This document shows positions 19,752 through 29,900 of a stretch of DNA of 64,000 nucleotides, in pieces. Both the position numbers and the translations under genes were made by a program. The stretch is from Arthrobacter sunyaminii (GTDB lineage: Bacteria; Actinomycetota; Actinomycetes; Actinomycetales; Micrococcaceae). The stretch spans positions 620,001-684,000 of the forward strand of contig NZ_CP076456.1 of the NCBI RefSeq assembly GCF_018866305.1. Direction: 5' to 3'. How positions within the stretch are numbered: the stretch's first letter is position 1; each line of letters starts with the position of its first letter. Below the pieces are notes generated by a model that was not told the origin of the DNA, made no database searches, and saw only the letters and a program-made list of their open reading frames with translations.

Positions 19752-21227
19752 TCAGCGAAGGGCAGGTTCGGCAGGTTCGGCGTTGGCGAGCCGATCTGTT
19801 TCTGCGGCTGCTTCAGGGCTGGCGCCGGCTTCCGGCGTTGCCGGTTTGGGGATCAGGAAGGAGGCGGCCAGGGCCAGCACCAGGATGACCAGGCCGGCAA
19901 TGATGCCGCCGTAGTAGCCCTCGGTGCCCGACCCGTCCGCTGCTGTAGTGGCCGTTTTGGCCGCGTAGATCACGGCGAAGCTGAGCCCGGCGCCCAGGTT
20001 GAACGCACCGGCGTTCAGCCCCGGCAGGAAGCCGGGGTTCTCCTTGGGGGACAGCAACACGCCCAGGCCGCTGAGCATGACGTTGCCGATGCCGGCGTAG
20101 GTGATGCCGATCAGCACCGAGACGCCCAGCAGGCCCAGCTGGGAATCGCTGCCGACGATCAGGAGCATCAGGGCCAGCGCAATGACGGAGCCGATGGTGC
20201 CGATCCGCAGCACCTTTGCGTAGCCCCAGCTGCCCGCGAGGCGTCCGGCGAAGGGTCCGATCACCAGTCCGGCGAGGGCATAAGGGGTAATGGTCCACCA
20301 GGCAGAATCCTCGGCGCCCATGCCGAACCCGACGACGCCGTCCTGCGCCAGAGCGGGAATGATGCCGTTCATGACGGCAAAGACGCCGGTCATGGTCAGT
20401 ACGGTGGTCAGCAGCAGCGCCCAGGTGGAACGCTGCTTCAGCAGACGGGTGGCTATCAACGGCTGTTCGGTGCGGTTTTCAACCTTCCAGAACACGGTGA
20501 AGGCAATGGCGGCGATGACCATGAGGCCGATGACCAGCGGCCAGTTGGCGTCCGCCAGCTTGCCGGCCTCGTTGAAGGCGGTGAGCAGGGTGCCCACGGA
20601 GATGACCAGGGGAACCACGCCCACCCAGTCCATCTTGGCCTTTACTGCCGCGGAGGATTCCGGAACGACCACAATCACCAGAGCAGCGGCAAGGACCCCC
20701 ACGGCGGCCATGGTCCAGAAAACGGAGGCGAAGCCGTGATTCTGCGCCAGGTAACCGCCGGCAATGGCGTCGACGCCGGCAATGCCTCCGTTGACCGCGG
20801 CGATGACACCCATCAGGGTGCCGTAGAGCTTTGGTTCACGGATTTCCACCCGCAGCATGATCATGGACAGCGCCACCGTGGGCCCGGAGACGCCCTGGAT
20901 CAGCCGGGCGAGGAACAGCACTTCGATGCTGGGGGCGAGGGCGGCCACCACGGAGCCGATGGTCAGAACCACCAGCATGCCGCCCAGGACCTTCTTGCGG
21001 CCGATGATGTCACCGAGCCGGGGAAGGAACAGGGAGAAGAGAGCGGCAGCGGTGAAGAACGCCGTCTGGGTCAGGGCGACGGCCGCAGAAGTGGTGTTCA
21101 GCTCTTCTTCAATGGTCAACAGTGCGGGGGAAAGCATGGAGGCGTTCAGCTGGAACGCCATGCAGGCGGCCAGCAGCGCCGTCATCAGCGCTGCAACGTT
21201 GACGCGGCGTTTGGTTGTTTCACTCAC
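19752..21227 (-). CDS. MFS transporter (copy 2, paralogue of 17056-18486)
   Basis: A 491-residue transporter with the same GTG start, opening MSETTKRRVNVAALMTALLA, and the same helix order as copy 1. By eye about nine in ten residues agree. Differences cluster around residues 116-125 (after IQGVSGP), 175-200 (end of helix 6 and the central loop) and the extended Ala/Glu-rich C-terminus. The clustering suggests divergence in substrate-contacting or loop regions after a recent duplication. It lies upstream of the nucleoside hydrolase on the same strand, separated by 321 bases. Probable substrate: a nucleoside related to that of copy 1. Confidence 0.85.
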   Translation of the reverse strand: MSETTKRRVNVAALMTALLAACMAFQLNASMLSPALLTIEEELNTTSAAVALTQTAFFTAAALFSLFLPRLGDIIGRKKVLGGMLVVLTIGSVVAALAPSIEVLFLARLIQGVSGPTVALSMIMLRVEIREPKLYGTLMGVIAAVNGGIAGVDAIAGGYLAQNHGFASVFWTMAAVGVLAAALVIVVVPESSAAVKAKMDWVGVVPLVISVGTLLTAFNEAGKLADANWPLVIGLMVIAAIAFTVFWKVENRTEQPLIATRLLKQRSTWALLLTTVLTMTGVFAVMNGIIPALAQDGVVGFGMGAEDSAWWTITPYALAGLVIGPFAGRLAGSWGYAKVLRIGTIGSVIALALMLLIVGSDSQLGLLGVSVLIGITYAGIGNVMLSGLGVLLSPKENPGFLPGLNAGAFNLGAGLSFAVIYAAKTATTAADGSGTEGYYGGIIAGLVILVLALAASFLIPKPATPEAGASPEAAAETDRLANAEPAEPALR

Positions 21228-21441
21228 AGGTGTAGTACGTCAATTCATTTCGGGGATCTTCATCGGGTCCAGGAGCTTTTGCGGGCCCGGCACTGCGTTA
21301 ACGATATCTGCTTTCGGGTACGGGTTTACCGCCTTGCCGGGCAGGCGAGGGGCCGGCAAGGAATAACTGCCGACCCGCAAAGGTTGGATCAGGCAGGATA
21401 AAAAATAGATGCATATGCATGAAGTAGCGGAGGTTGCCGAG

Positions 21442-22110
21442 ATGGCAGATCGCAGAATAGTAGTTGTAACGGCAGGATTGGGCGTTCCCTCGTCCAGCCG
21501 GATGCTTGCCGACCAGTTGGGGCAGGCCGCCCGCCGGGCACTCGAGACCTCCGGCGGCTCCGCCTCGGTGAGCACCTTCGAACTCCGCGAGTACGCCGTG
21601 GATATCGCCAACAACATGGTGACCGGTTATGCGCCGCCGAAGTTGGAGACGCTCATCAATGAAGTAGTGGCCGCAGACGCGCTGGTGGCCGTAACCCCCG
21701 TTTTCACTGCCTCCATGAGCGGCCTCTTCAAATCGTTCTTCGACGTTATCGACAACACCGCCCTGGATGGAAAGCCCGTGATCCTGGGAGCGACCGGCGG
21801 CAGTTCGCGGCATTCCCTGGTGCTGGACTTCGCAATGCGGCCCATGTTCAGCTATCTGCGGGCCAAAGCCACGCCGACGGCGGTCTATGCGGCACCGGAG
21901 GACTGGGGCTCAGCCGGCGACGCCGGATCCGCTCCCTCCGGCACAAGCGCATTGGATGCCCGGGTGCGCCGTGCGGCCTCCGAGCTCGCTGCACTCTTGG
22001 GAACCCAGGGAGCCCAAGGACCGCAGGGAACCCAGGAGCCTGCAAAGCGTCCGGATCCCATGGTTTCGCTGCCTTTTGAACAGTTGCTGGCCCAAACCCG
22101 CCGGGGATAG
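21442..22110 (+). CDS. NAD(P)H-dependent FMN reductase (flavodoxin fold, CE1759-like)
   Basis: A 222-residue flavodoxin-like oxidoreductase. VVVTAGLGVPSSSRMLADQL is the FMN-phosphate loop at the N-terminus. VAVTPVFTASMSGLFKSFFD is the second FMN-binding region, with ILGATGGSSRH the third. Such proteins supply reduced FMN to two-component monooxygenases. The ATG chosen has GGAGG 8 bases upstream; an in-frame ATG 33 bases earlier lacks one. The C-terminus has a short GAQGPQGTQ collagen-like stretch that is probably unstructured. Divergent from MFS copy 2. Confidence 0.85.
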   Translation: MADRRIVVVTAGLGVPSSSRMLADQLGQAARRALETSGGSASVSTFELREYAVDIANNMVTGYAPPKLETLINEVVAADALVAVTPVFTASMSGLFKSFFDVIDNTALDGKPVILGATGGSSRHSLVLDFAMRPMFSYLRAKATPTAVYAAPEDWGSAGDAGSAPSGTSALDARVRRAASELAALLGTQGAQGPQGTQEPAKRPDPMVSLPFEQLLAQTRRG

Positions 22111-22226
22111 GGAGCCTCTTCTAACGCTGCCCGGCCGGAACTAAACTCGACAGGATCCGTCTCGGCCGGGCCCGGCCTTCAGGCCGGCTCGTAGGCCGGG
22201 AACCTCACCAGCGGCAGGAGCCGTGT

Positions 22227-23252
22227 ATGGCCAAGCATGCCGATTCCGAATCCTCTTTCGCCGGTTCATCTTCCGGACCGTCCGTTGCCGGGAGTAACAC
22301 GGTGCCCTCCGTTGATCCGTTCACACCCACTGCGCCCGCACCCTCCATTGCCATTCTTCCGGCGTCCACCTCGGAACTGGTGGCTGCCGTGGCCGAGGGC
22401 GGCGGCATTGTGGAGGCACTGTCGGACAGCACCGCCGGCGTGGTGCTGGCGGACGTCGTCGGTCCCGAAGCGGTGGAACGCGCAGTAAAGGGACGCCCGG
22501 GCATCCGCTGGGTCCAGCTGCCCCTGGCCGGGGTCGACCAGTATGACGATCTCATGCGGGCCCACCGGAATATTTCCTGGACCAGCGGGAAGGGTGCCTT
22601 CCGGCAACCGGTGGGGGAGTTCGCACTGACGCTGACGCTGGCGCTCATGCGCGGCATTCCGGTGTTCGCGCGGGCCGGCACCTGGGGGCCGCCGCAGGGC
22701 ACATCACTGCACAACCGGCACGTGGTCGTGGTGGGAGCAGGCGGGGTTGGACAGGAGATCCTGCGGCTCCTGCGCGCCTTTACCGAGCACATCACGGTGG
22801 TTCGGGCACACGACCACCCGGGGGCGGGCGCCGAACGCACGGTCACCGATGCAGGGCTGGACGACGTGCTGAAAACGGCCGACGTCGTGATCCTTGCTGC
22901 TGCCATGACGGAGGGCACCAGGCACCTGATGGATGCCCGGCGGCTGGCGCGGATGAAGGATCATGCCTTTCTGATCAATGTTGCCCGCGGCCCGCTGGTG
23001 GATACGGATGCCCTGACGCAGGCGCTTGCCGAGGGCAAACTGGCCGGCGCTGCCCTGGACGTCACGGATCCCCAGCCGCTGCCGGACGGGCATCCGCTTT
23101 GGTCCGAACCGCGGGCCCTCATCACGCCCCACACCGCGGAAACTCCGGAGATGGTGGCGCCGCTGCTGGCCGGCCGGGTGCGCGACAACGTTCGCAGGCT
23201 CGCCGCGGGACAACCGTTGGACGGCCTCGTGGACGTTGACGCGGGGTACTGA
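22227..23252 (+). CDS. D-isomer specific 2-hydroxyacid dehydrogenase (phosphoglycerate-dehydrogenase-like)
   Basis: A 341-residue NAD(P)-dependent oxidoreductase. The cofactor motif is VVVVGAGGVGQEILRLLRAF. The catalytic Arg is in NVARGPLVDTDAL and the catalytic His in LITPHTAETPE, in family order. The first 40 residues (Ser/Pro-rich) look like a non-conserved extension, but AGGAG lies 7 bases before this ATG, so I kept it. The substrate is not predictable; glyoxylate/hydroxypyruvate or phosphoglycerate types are alternatives. Confidence 0.88.
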   Translation: MAKHADSESSFAGSSSGPSVAGSNTVPSVDPFTPTAPAPSIAILPASTSELVAAVAEGGGIVEALSDSTAGVVLADVVGPEAVERAVKGRPGIRWVQLPLAGVDQYDDLMRAHRNISWTSGKGAFRQPVGEFALTLTLALMRGIPVFARAGTWGPPQGTSLHNRHVVVVGAGGVGQEILRLLRAFTEHITVVRAHDHPGAGAERTVTDAGLDDVLKTADVVILAAAMTEGTRHLMDARRLARMKDHAFLINVARGPLVDTDALTQALAEGKLAGAALDVTDPQPLPDGHPLWSEPRALITPHTAETPEMVAPLLAGRVRDNVRRLAAGQPLDGLVDVDAGY

Positions 23253-23287
23253 CTGGTTACTGACTCCTCAGCAGCTGCCGCTGTTCC

Positions 23288-24088
23288 CTAACGGCCGTGT
23301 TCCACCAGTGCCAGCACCCGGGCCGGGCTTGCGGTGCCGCCGGTAATTTTCAGGGGCGCCACCACGATCAAAGCGCCGGTGGGCGGAAGCTGGGCCAGGT
23401 TTTGCAGCAGGGTGACGCCGTACTTGTTGTTGCCCAGCAGGTAATAGTGCGCCGGGAAGGGCGGATCGAACGCTCCGGCGTTGCCGGCGTCGATGCCAAC
23501 AGTTTCCACCCCCAGCCCGGCGATCCCCGTCTCCTCACCCAGCCATTTGGCGCACGCGGCCGAGATTCCCGGCGTGTGGGAGCCGCCGTCGTCGATGTTG
23601 AGGAAAGCGTCAGCATCCTCGGCGAACTTGTCCCACCCGGTGCGCAGGAGCAGCCAGCCGCCGTCGGGCAGCGCTCCGTGCTCGGCCTCCCACGTCTTGA
23701 CGTGATCAATCTCGAGCACAAAATCGGGATCCTCTGCTGCCTGGGCGCTGAAGTCCAGGACGACGGCGGGTGCCACCAGGCGTGTCAGCGGAAGCTGTGA
23801 AACGTCGTCGCCGTCTCGCCCGGAAATCCAGTGCGACGGCGCATCCACGTGGGTGCCGATGTGCTCGCCGGTATGAATGTTGTTGTGTTTCCAGAACGGA
23901 CCGGGTTCGTCGAAGGCGCTGACCGCTTCCAGGCTGAAATCGATGAGGTTGACGAACGGTGCGGGCAGCTTCAGGGTGGGGGTGCTGCTGCTCAGCGGAG
24001 CTGTCAGGTCCACTATTTCCAGCGTGCCGCCGGCAACGGCGTCCAGCAGGGTGTTGATCAAACCGGAATCAGTGCGGTTGAGGCTCAT
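23288..24088 (-). CDS. Cyclase family protein (metal-dependent, kynurenine-formamidase-like)
   Basis: A 266-residue putative metal-dependent hydrolase. The family metal motif HTGEHIGTHVDAPSHW is plain, as is VDLTAPLSSSTP near the N-terminus. Relatives include bacterial kynurenine formamidase, isatin hydrolase and polyketide cyclase-like proteins, so the substrate is open. The ATG chosen has AGGA 5 bases upstream; a longer upstream frame is Arg-rich and unlikely. It is divergent from the ThDP enzyme with a 140-base shared gap, suggesting a common pathway. Confidence 0.85.
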   Translation of the reverse strand: MSLNRTDSGLINTLLDAVAGGTLEIVDLTAPLSSSTPTLKLPAPFVNLIDFSLEAVSAFDEPGPFWKHNNIHTGEHIGTHVDAPSHWISGRDGDDVSQLPLTRLVAPAVVLDFSAQAAEDPDFVLEIDHVKTWEAEHGALPDGGWLLLRTGWDKFAEDADAFLNIDDGGSHTPGISAACAKWLGEETGIAGLGVETVGIDAGNAGAFDPPFPAHYYLLGNNKYGVTLLQNLAQLPPTGALIVVAPLKITGGTASPARVLALVEHGR

Positions 24089-24228
24089 ATCGGTTCCTGT
24101 CCAGGCGGGGAGGCTTTGCCTGAGACTACCGGTGCGTCTGCGGCGCCGTGTCACACAGGCGTCACATGGGCCGCAATATGTCGGCAGCGCGGTTGGTGCC
24201 CCTGCGGGCGGGACCTATTGTTCAGGGT

Positions 24229-25920
24229 ATGGATGCTCCGAATATTGCAGCGCTCGTAGGCCGTACCCTGGCCCGGCTCGGGGCGGGACGCGCCTTTGGC
24301 GTGGTGGGCAGCGGCAACTTTCACCTCACCAACGCCCTGCGGGAGAACGGTGTTCCGTTCACGGCGGCGAGGCACGAAGGCGGAGCTGCCACCATGGCGG
24401 ATGCGTACGCCAGGATGTCCGGCCGGGTGGCGGTGCTGACCACGCACCAGGGCTGCGGACTGAGCAACGCGGCCACCGGAATCGGCGAGGCGGCCAAATC
24501 CCGCACTCCTCTGATCGTGCTCACAGCGGATACCGCCTCGTCCGCCGTGCGCTCCAACTTCCGGATCGACCAGGACGGCCTGGCCCGCAGCATGGGCGCG
24601 GTTGCGGAGCGAATCCACTCAGCGGACAGTGCTCTTGCTGACACCGTCAGGGCCTACCGCACAGCTGTCAACGAACGCCGCACCGTGGTCCTGAGCGTCC
24701 CGCTGGACCTCCAGTCCGCTGCGGCCCCGCCGAGCACGCTGCGGCTCACCCGGCCGATGGTGCCGGCCGGCAGGATGCGCCCGGACGCGGTACTGGTACG
24801 GGGCCTGGCCGACCTTCTGGCCTCCGCCCGGCGGCCGGTGTTTGTTGCCGGGCGGGGAGCCCGTTGTGCAGGAGAAGAAATTGCATCGCTTGCGGCCCAC
24901 TCCGGTGCACTGCTGGCGACTTCGGCCGTGGCCAGCGGACTGTTCAACGGGGAAGACTTCAATCTGGGCATCTCCGGCGGCTTTTCCACCCCGGACACCG
25001 CGGACCTGATCCGCGGCGCGGACCTCATCATCGGCTGGGGCTGCACCTTGAACATGTGGACTATGCGGCACGGTTCGCTCATTGGCCCGGATACCGCCGT
25101 CGTTCAAGTGGATGTGGAGGATTCCGCACTGGGCGCCAACCGCGAGATTCATCTGGGCGTGCTGGGTGACTGCGCTGCCACCGCGGCCGATGTGCTGGAG
25201 CAGCTGAAAGCCGGCGTCCCCGAGCCGGCACAAAAATACCGGACAGCGGAAACCCTGCAGCGGATCAAGGCCGGCTCCCGCTGGCAGGACGTGCCGGTGA
25301 CCGATGCGTCCACAGCGGACCGGATAGATCCGCGGGTCCTGAGCCTGGAACTGGACGCCCTGCTGCCGGCTGAGCGGCTGGTATCCGTGGATTCGGGCAA
25401 CTTCATGGGTTACCCGTCCACCCACTTAGCCGTCCCGGACGAGTTTGGTTTCTGCTTTACGCAGGCCTTTCAATCGATTGGCCTTGGTTTGTCCACCGCG
25501 ATTGGCGCCGCTTTGGCCCGCCCGGACCGGCTTCCGGTCCTTGGGGCCGGCGACGGCGGGTTCCTGATGGGAATCTCTGAACTGGAAACCGCGGTGCGGC
25601 TCCAGCTGCCTCTGGTGGCAATTATCTACAACGACGCCGGGTACGGTGCCGAGGTTCACCACTTTGCTGCGGGATCCGGGGTTGGCGGCTCAGACGCGGA
25701 TTCGACGGTGGACCTGGACACCGTAACGTTCCCGGACACGGACATCGCCGCCATTGCCCGCGGCTACGGAGCTGCGGGAATTACGGTGCGACGCCGTGCC
25801 GACTTGGAAGCGGTGAAGGGCTGGCTGGCCGGACCGCGGAACGCCCCCTTGGTGATCGATGCCAAGATTGCGTCCGACGGCGGCGCCTGGTGGCTCGCGG
25901 AGGCGTTCCGCGGGCACTGA
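24229..25920 (+). CDS. Thiamine-diphosphate-dependent enzyme (acetolactate synthase / benzoylformate decarboxylase-like)
   Basis: A 563-residue ThDP enzyme with the three-domain layout of this superfamily. The cofactor-activating Glu is in ARHEGGAATMADAYARMSG (about residue 45). The C-terminal ThDP-Mg motif runs from GAGDGGFLMGISELE to IIYNDAGYG, the GDG...N spacing of the family. It may act on a 2-oxo acid, but reaction and substrate cannot be fixed. The ATG used matches the normal start of relatives; its ribosome-binding site is weak. Divergent from the cyclase gene and convergent with a MarR regulator, 8 bases apart. Confidence 0.86.
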   Translation: MDAPNIAALVGRTLARLGAGRAFGVVGSGNFHLTNALRENGVPFTAARHEGGAATMADAYARMSGRVAVLTTHQGCGLSNAATGIGEAAKSRTPLIVLTADTASSAVRSNFRIDQDGLARSMGAVAERIHSADSALADTVRAYRTAVNERRTVVLSVPLDLQSAAAPPSTLRLTRPMVPAGRMRPDAVLVRGLADLLASARRPVFVAGRGARCAGEEIASLAAHSGALLATSAVASGLFNGEDFNLGISGGFSTPDTADLIRGADLIIGWGCTLNMWTMRHGSLIGPDTAVVQVDVEDSALGANREIHLGVLGDCAATAADVLEQLKAGVPEPAQKYRTAETLQRIKAGSRWQDVPVTDASTADRIDPRVLSLELDALLPAERLVSVDSGNFMGYPSTHLAVPDEFGFCFTQAFQSIGLGLSTAIGAALARPDRLPVLGAGDGGFLMGISELETAVRLQLPLVAIIYNDAGYGAEVHHFAAGSGVGGSDADSTVDLDTVTFPDTDIAAIARGYGAAGITVRRRADLEAVKGWLAGPRNAPLVIDAKIASDGGAWWLAEAFRGH

Positions 25921-25928
25921 TTTGGGGT

Positions 25929-26378
25929 TCACGCTCCGGCAGTGTCCTCCACCGAACCGTCCCAGCCGAGGTTCGTTGCCATCCGCTGCAGTACGGCAAC
26001 CAGGGCGCCGTACTCGTCTTCGGACACGTTTTCCGTGAGCTGCTCGCGGATGCGTTCGACAGCGCCGCGAAGGTTTTCCAAGCTTCGCCGGCCCAAATCG
26101 GTCAGCTGGTACTGGCCGTCGTCCAGGGATACCCAGCCGCTTTCCCGCAGTTCCTCGATCAGCTCCGCTGAGGTGATGCTGCCCTCGACCACCGGGAAAA
26201 ACGGTTTCAATGCGTCGGAGAGCTGCTTTCCTGAGGCAGGGCCGTCCGTCAGGAGGTTCATCATCTGCCATTGCCGCCTGGTGACGCCGTGCTCTTCGAA
26301 ACTGGCGCCAAACTGGTCATCAACCAGCTGGTCCACGAGCTTGAGCCAAAATCCGATGGGGCGTTCGTCAGTAGCCAT
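25929..26378 (-). CDS. MarR-family transcriptional regulator
   Basis: A 149-residue winged-helix regulator. The DNA-binding part is at about residues 30-105: EEHGVTRRQWQMMNLLTDGP, then SGKQLSDALKPF and a wing SGWVSLDDGQYQLTDLGR. The start (GGGGTG just before the ATG) agrees with MarR length; a longer upstream frame lacks support. Such regulators usually respond to small aromatic ligands and control neighbouring genes. The adjacent ThDP enzyme/cyclase pair is the obvious candidate target (inference). Confidence 0.82.
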   Translation of the reverse strand: MATDERPIGFWLKLVDQLVDDQFGASFEEHGVTRRQWQMMNLLTDGPASGKQLSDALKPFFPVVEGSITSAELIEELRESGWVSLDDGQYQLTDLGRRSLENLRGAVERIREQLTENVSEDEYGALVAVLQRMATNLGWDGSVEDTAGA

Positions 26379-26458
26379 CACCCCACTGTACAAACCAATC
26401 AGGATCTGCGGAATGGCAATCAGGGTCCGGGGAAAGGGCGGCCGCGCGAGAGCTGTGT

Positions 26459-26716
26459 TTACAGCTGCGCGCGCATGCCGCACCTTGGACATGGGGCGGA
26501 GCGGGCAAGATCTATGCAGACCAGACAGACAGGAAGGGTGCCGTTGTCGTCACGGAGGGGACGGTTGGGCATGGTCTTGCCGCAATAGGGGACAGGACGC
26601 TGTGCATGGTGCATGGCCCGGCGCTTGCAGGGAGTGCAAAAAACGTGCACGAGTTCATCTTCATCCTTGGCGGTCACGTCCAACGGGCGGATGAGGGTTG
26701 ATGCCTGAGTGCTCAT
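26459..26716 (-). CDS. Small Cys-rich putative zinc-binding protein
   Basis: An 85-residue protein I do not recognise. Cysteines are arranged CTPC, then YCGK, CLVC and CPRC at the C-terminus, giving seven Cys and a pair of His (AMHHAQR) that could hold one or two zinc ions. An AGGAAAGG ribosome-binding site precedes the ATG. It lies downstream of the SNF2 helicase on the same strand after a 237-base gap. Function unknown; a nucleic-acid- or protein-binding zinc ribbon is the natural guess. Confidence 0.65.
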   Translation of the reverse strand: MSTQASTLIRPLDVTAKDEDELVHVFCTPCKRRAMHHAQRPVPYCGKTMPNRPLRDDNGTLPVCLVCIDLARSAPCPRCGMRAQL

Positions 26717-26834
26717 GATCCTTTCCTGACGGCGGCACCGGGTGACCGGTTGGAGTGGTGCTTGTGCCAGCATCATAATTCGCCTGCGGAGTGCCCGAAC
26801 GGCAGGGATGCGGGCCCCCTGTGAGCCGCCGATG

Positions 26835-26869
26835 CCCGTAAATATGCGGTTTCGGCGGGTCTTTACGGG
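26835..26869. repeat. Inverted repeat upstream of the Cys-rich gene
   Basis: CCCGTAAA and TTTACGGG (8 bp, perfect) enclose 19 bases. It lies between the SNF2 stop and the Cys-rich gene start. It may be an operator or a weak terminator; there is no U-tract. Confidence 0.45.
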
Positions 26870-26953
26870 TGGCTGACGGGGACGGCGACGTGCCTAACTT
26901 CATAGTCTCCGGACCGGACATGTACAGGACCGAACAGCGGACGGACCGGACGG

Positions 26954-29900
26954 CTAATCCAAGAGGGAACGGATGTCCTCGGCGGTGAGTGCGGAGCTGA
27001 ACACCGCGTCATCGTCCATCACGGAGGTGAAGAGCTTGGCCTTCTGCTCCTTGAGCGCCATCACCTTTTCCTCGATGGTGCCGCGGGCCACCATCCGGTA
27101 CACCATGACATTGCGGGTCTGCCCGATGCGGTGCGTGCGGTCCACGGCCTGCGACTCCGCTGCCGGGTTCCACCATGGATCCAGGAGGAAGACATAGTCC
27201 GCTTCAGTGAGGTTCAAGCCGAACCCGCCAGCTTTGAGGCTGATGAGGAACACCGGGGCCTGGCCGTCCTTGAAGGAGGCAATGACCTCTCCGCGGTCCC
27301 GGGTGGAGCCGTCCAAATAGGCGTAGGGAATTCCGGCGGCGTCCAGCCGGGCTGCGGCCTTCTTCAGGAACGAGGTGAACTGGCTGAAGATCAGGGCGCG
27401 GTGTCCCTCGGCGGTGACATCTTCGAGCTGTTCAAAGAGGGCATCGAGCTTGGCCGAAGGCACGCCGGCGTAATCGTCATCCACCAGGGACGCATCCAGG
27501 CTCAGCATCCGCAGCAGGGTCAGGGAACGGAAGACGATCATCCGGTTGCGGTCCAGATCCTTGATCAGCCCCATCAGCTTCTGCCGTTCACGCTGCAGGT
27601 GCGTCTCGTAGATCTTGCGGTGCTTGGGACTCAGCTCCACCTCCAGCACCTGTTCCTGCTTCTCCGGCAGATCCTTCGCAACGGCTTCTTTGGTGCGGCG
27701 CATCAGCAGCGGGCGGATCCGGCGGCGCAGCCTGGCCAGAAGCTTGGAGTCCTCACCGCGCTCAATGGGCCGCTGGTATTCCTCAATGAACTTCCGTGCG
27801 GAGGGAAACAGGCCCGGCGCCACAATGGCGAACAGGCTCCACAGCTCCAGCAGGTTGTTCTCCATGGGGGTGCCGGTGATGGCCAGTTTGAACGGAGCGT
27901 TGAGATCCCGGGCGCACTGGTGGGCGCGGGTGGTGCGGTTTTTCACGAACTGCGCCTCATCCAGGATGAGCCCGTCCCACTCCAGGGCACGGTAGGACGC
28001 AAAGTCGAGCCGGAACACGGCATAGGAAGTCACAACGACGTCGGCGTCCGCCGTGAGTTCGGCCAGCGGCACCTTGGACTTGGCGGTGGTGTCCGGAACA
28101 GCGACCGCACGGAGGCCCGGGGTGAAGCGTGCCGCCTCGGAGAGCCAGTTTGGCACCACTGAGGTGGGGGCCACGACCAGGAAGGGCCGGCGGACCTGGG
28201 CGCCGGTGGACATGCCGTCACCGGCGGCCCCCGGCGTCCCGCCGTCGTCGGGCTGGACTCCCTGCTCCCGCGCATGGGCCAGCAGCGCCAGCGTCTGGAG
28301 TGTCTTGCCCAGGCCCATGTCGTCGGCCAGGATGCCGCCGAGTCCGTGCTCCCAGAGGAACGCCAGCCAGTTAAAGCCCTCGGCCTGATAGGGGCGGAGA
28401 TCTGCCTTCAGCCCGGCCGGCAGCGGCACCTGCTCCACTGAATCCAATTCCAGCAGCCCGGTGACTGAAGCACGCCAGGCTGCGGCCTGTTCGGTTTCCT
28501 CTGCCAACTCCTCCAACTCGGACCACAGCCCGGCCTGGTACCGGCTGATGGTCATTTCGCCGGTTTCCCATTCTTGCAGCCCTTCGGCCTCTTCCAGCAG
28601 GGCGTGCAGCTGCGCGAATTCGGGCCGGTCGAGCGAGAGGTAGGTGCGGTCAACAAGCAGGATCTTTGTTTTGCCCTGGGACAGTGCCTTGAAGACATCG
28701 GCAAAGGGCACTAGCCGGCCTTCGACCGTGATCATGATGCCGAGGTCGAACCAGTCCCTGCGCTCGGTTTCCACCGTGGTGATCTTCAGCTCCGGCACGC
28801 TGGTGAGCTCGCGGTAGGCGGGGCGCTCGCCGACGACGTCCACCCGTACGCCGTCGACTTTTTCGATCTTGGGGAGTAGATATTCAGTGAATTCCGCGGT
28901 GTCGATGCCGGAGTAGGAACGGCTGCGCGGCACCGATCCCAGGACTTTGCCGACGGCGGTGAGCAGGTCCGCTTCCGCTGCCACATCACGGTAACCGGAA
29001 GCGGGATCCGCCCGGGTTCCCAGCGGAATGCGCGTGAGGTCATTTCCCTGCCGGTATTCCCATTCCCAGTCGAGGAAGAGGGAATCATCGGGCTGGAAGG
29101 AGGCTGTGAGCACCAGCAGGGGTGGAGAAATCTCCGGGAACTCGACTGACTCATCGCTGCTGGTTACCGGCAGCACCTGGCGAAGCTTGGGGTAGAACTT
29201 CTCCAGAAAGACCGGGGCGTCCTCTTCGGGAATCATTACCGGGGCGCCGTTCAACAGCAGGCCCTTGTCCTGGTCCGTCAACGGGCGCGCGGTTGGCGCC
29301 AGAGTGATGACGTTTTCCGGACTGCGCACGTAAATGCCGTGCCCGGCGATCAGTCCGGCGGCATCGGTGGGGTAGGGCGCGCCGTCGATCTCCAGGACGG
29401 GCTGCAACTGCAGAGGTACGGCGGCGTCCGTTCCCGGGGATTCTTTGGCCGCACGCACATCGAGGGACAGCGCTGCCCGCTTGCCCAGCCGGACACTGGT
29501 GTCTTTCTTGGTACCGACAAACTGCACGCCGATGCGCTGAGCTTCTTCCAGCAGCTGCCACAGCAGGGGGTTGGAGAAATCATCCAGGTAAAGCCAGGAG
29601 TCATTCTGGCCGAAGTAGCTCACGCCGTTGGACCGGTGCAGAGCCGGAAACTGGGAAAACCAGCGGTGCTGTTCTGGATCCAGCTGCAGCCCGTACGTCT
29701 GATAGGCGATGTTGCTCCAGGCCAGATTGTTCTTGACCCAGTTGCCCTTCGTGTTGCGGACCACCGGGCGGACACCGAGCCGGAAAGAGGTCTTGCGGTG
29801 CGCGCTGCGGGGAGCCGGAGCACCCCAGCGGGCACTGATACCTGCGTCCGATGTCCGGATTTCAAACTGGAGCGCCAGGGGAGTGGCCGATGCCTTGGTG

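Noticed and set aside
22161..22200. GGCCGG-rich hairpin after the FMN reductase gene as a terminator
   Set aside because: The best stem is only 6 bp (CCGGCC/GGCCGG) with no U-tract, and several alternative pairings compete; not convincing.
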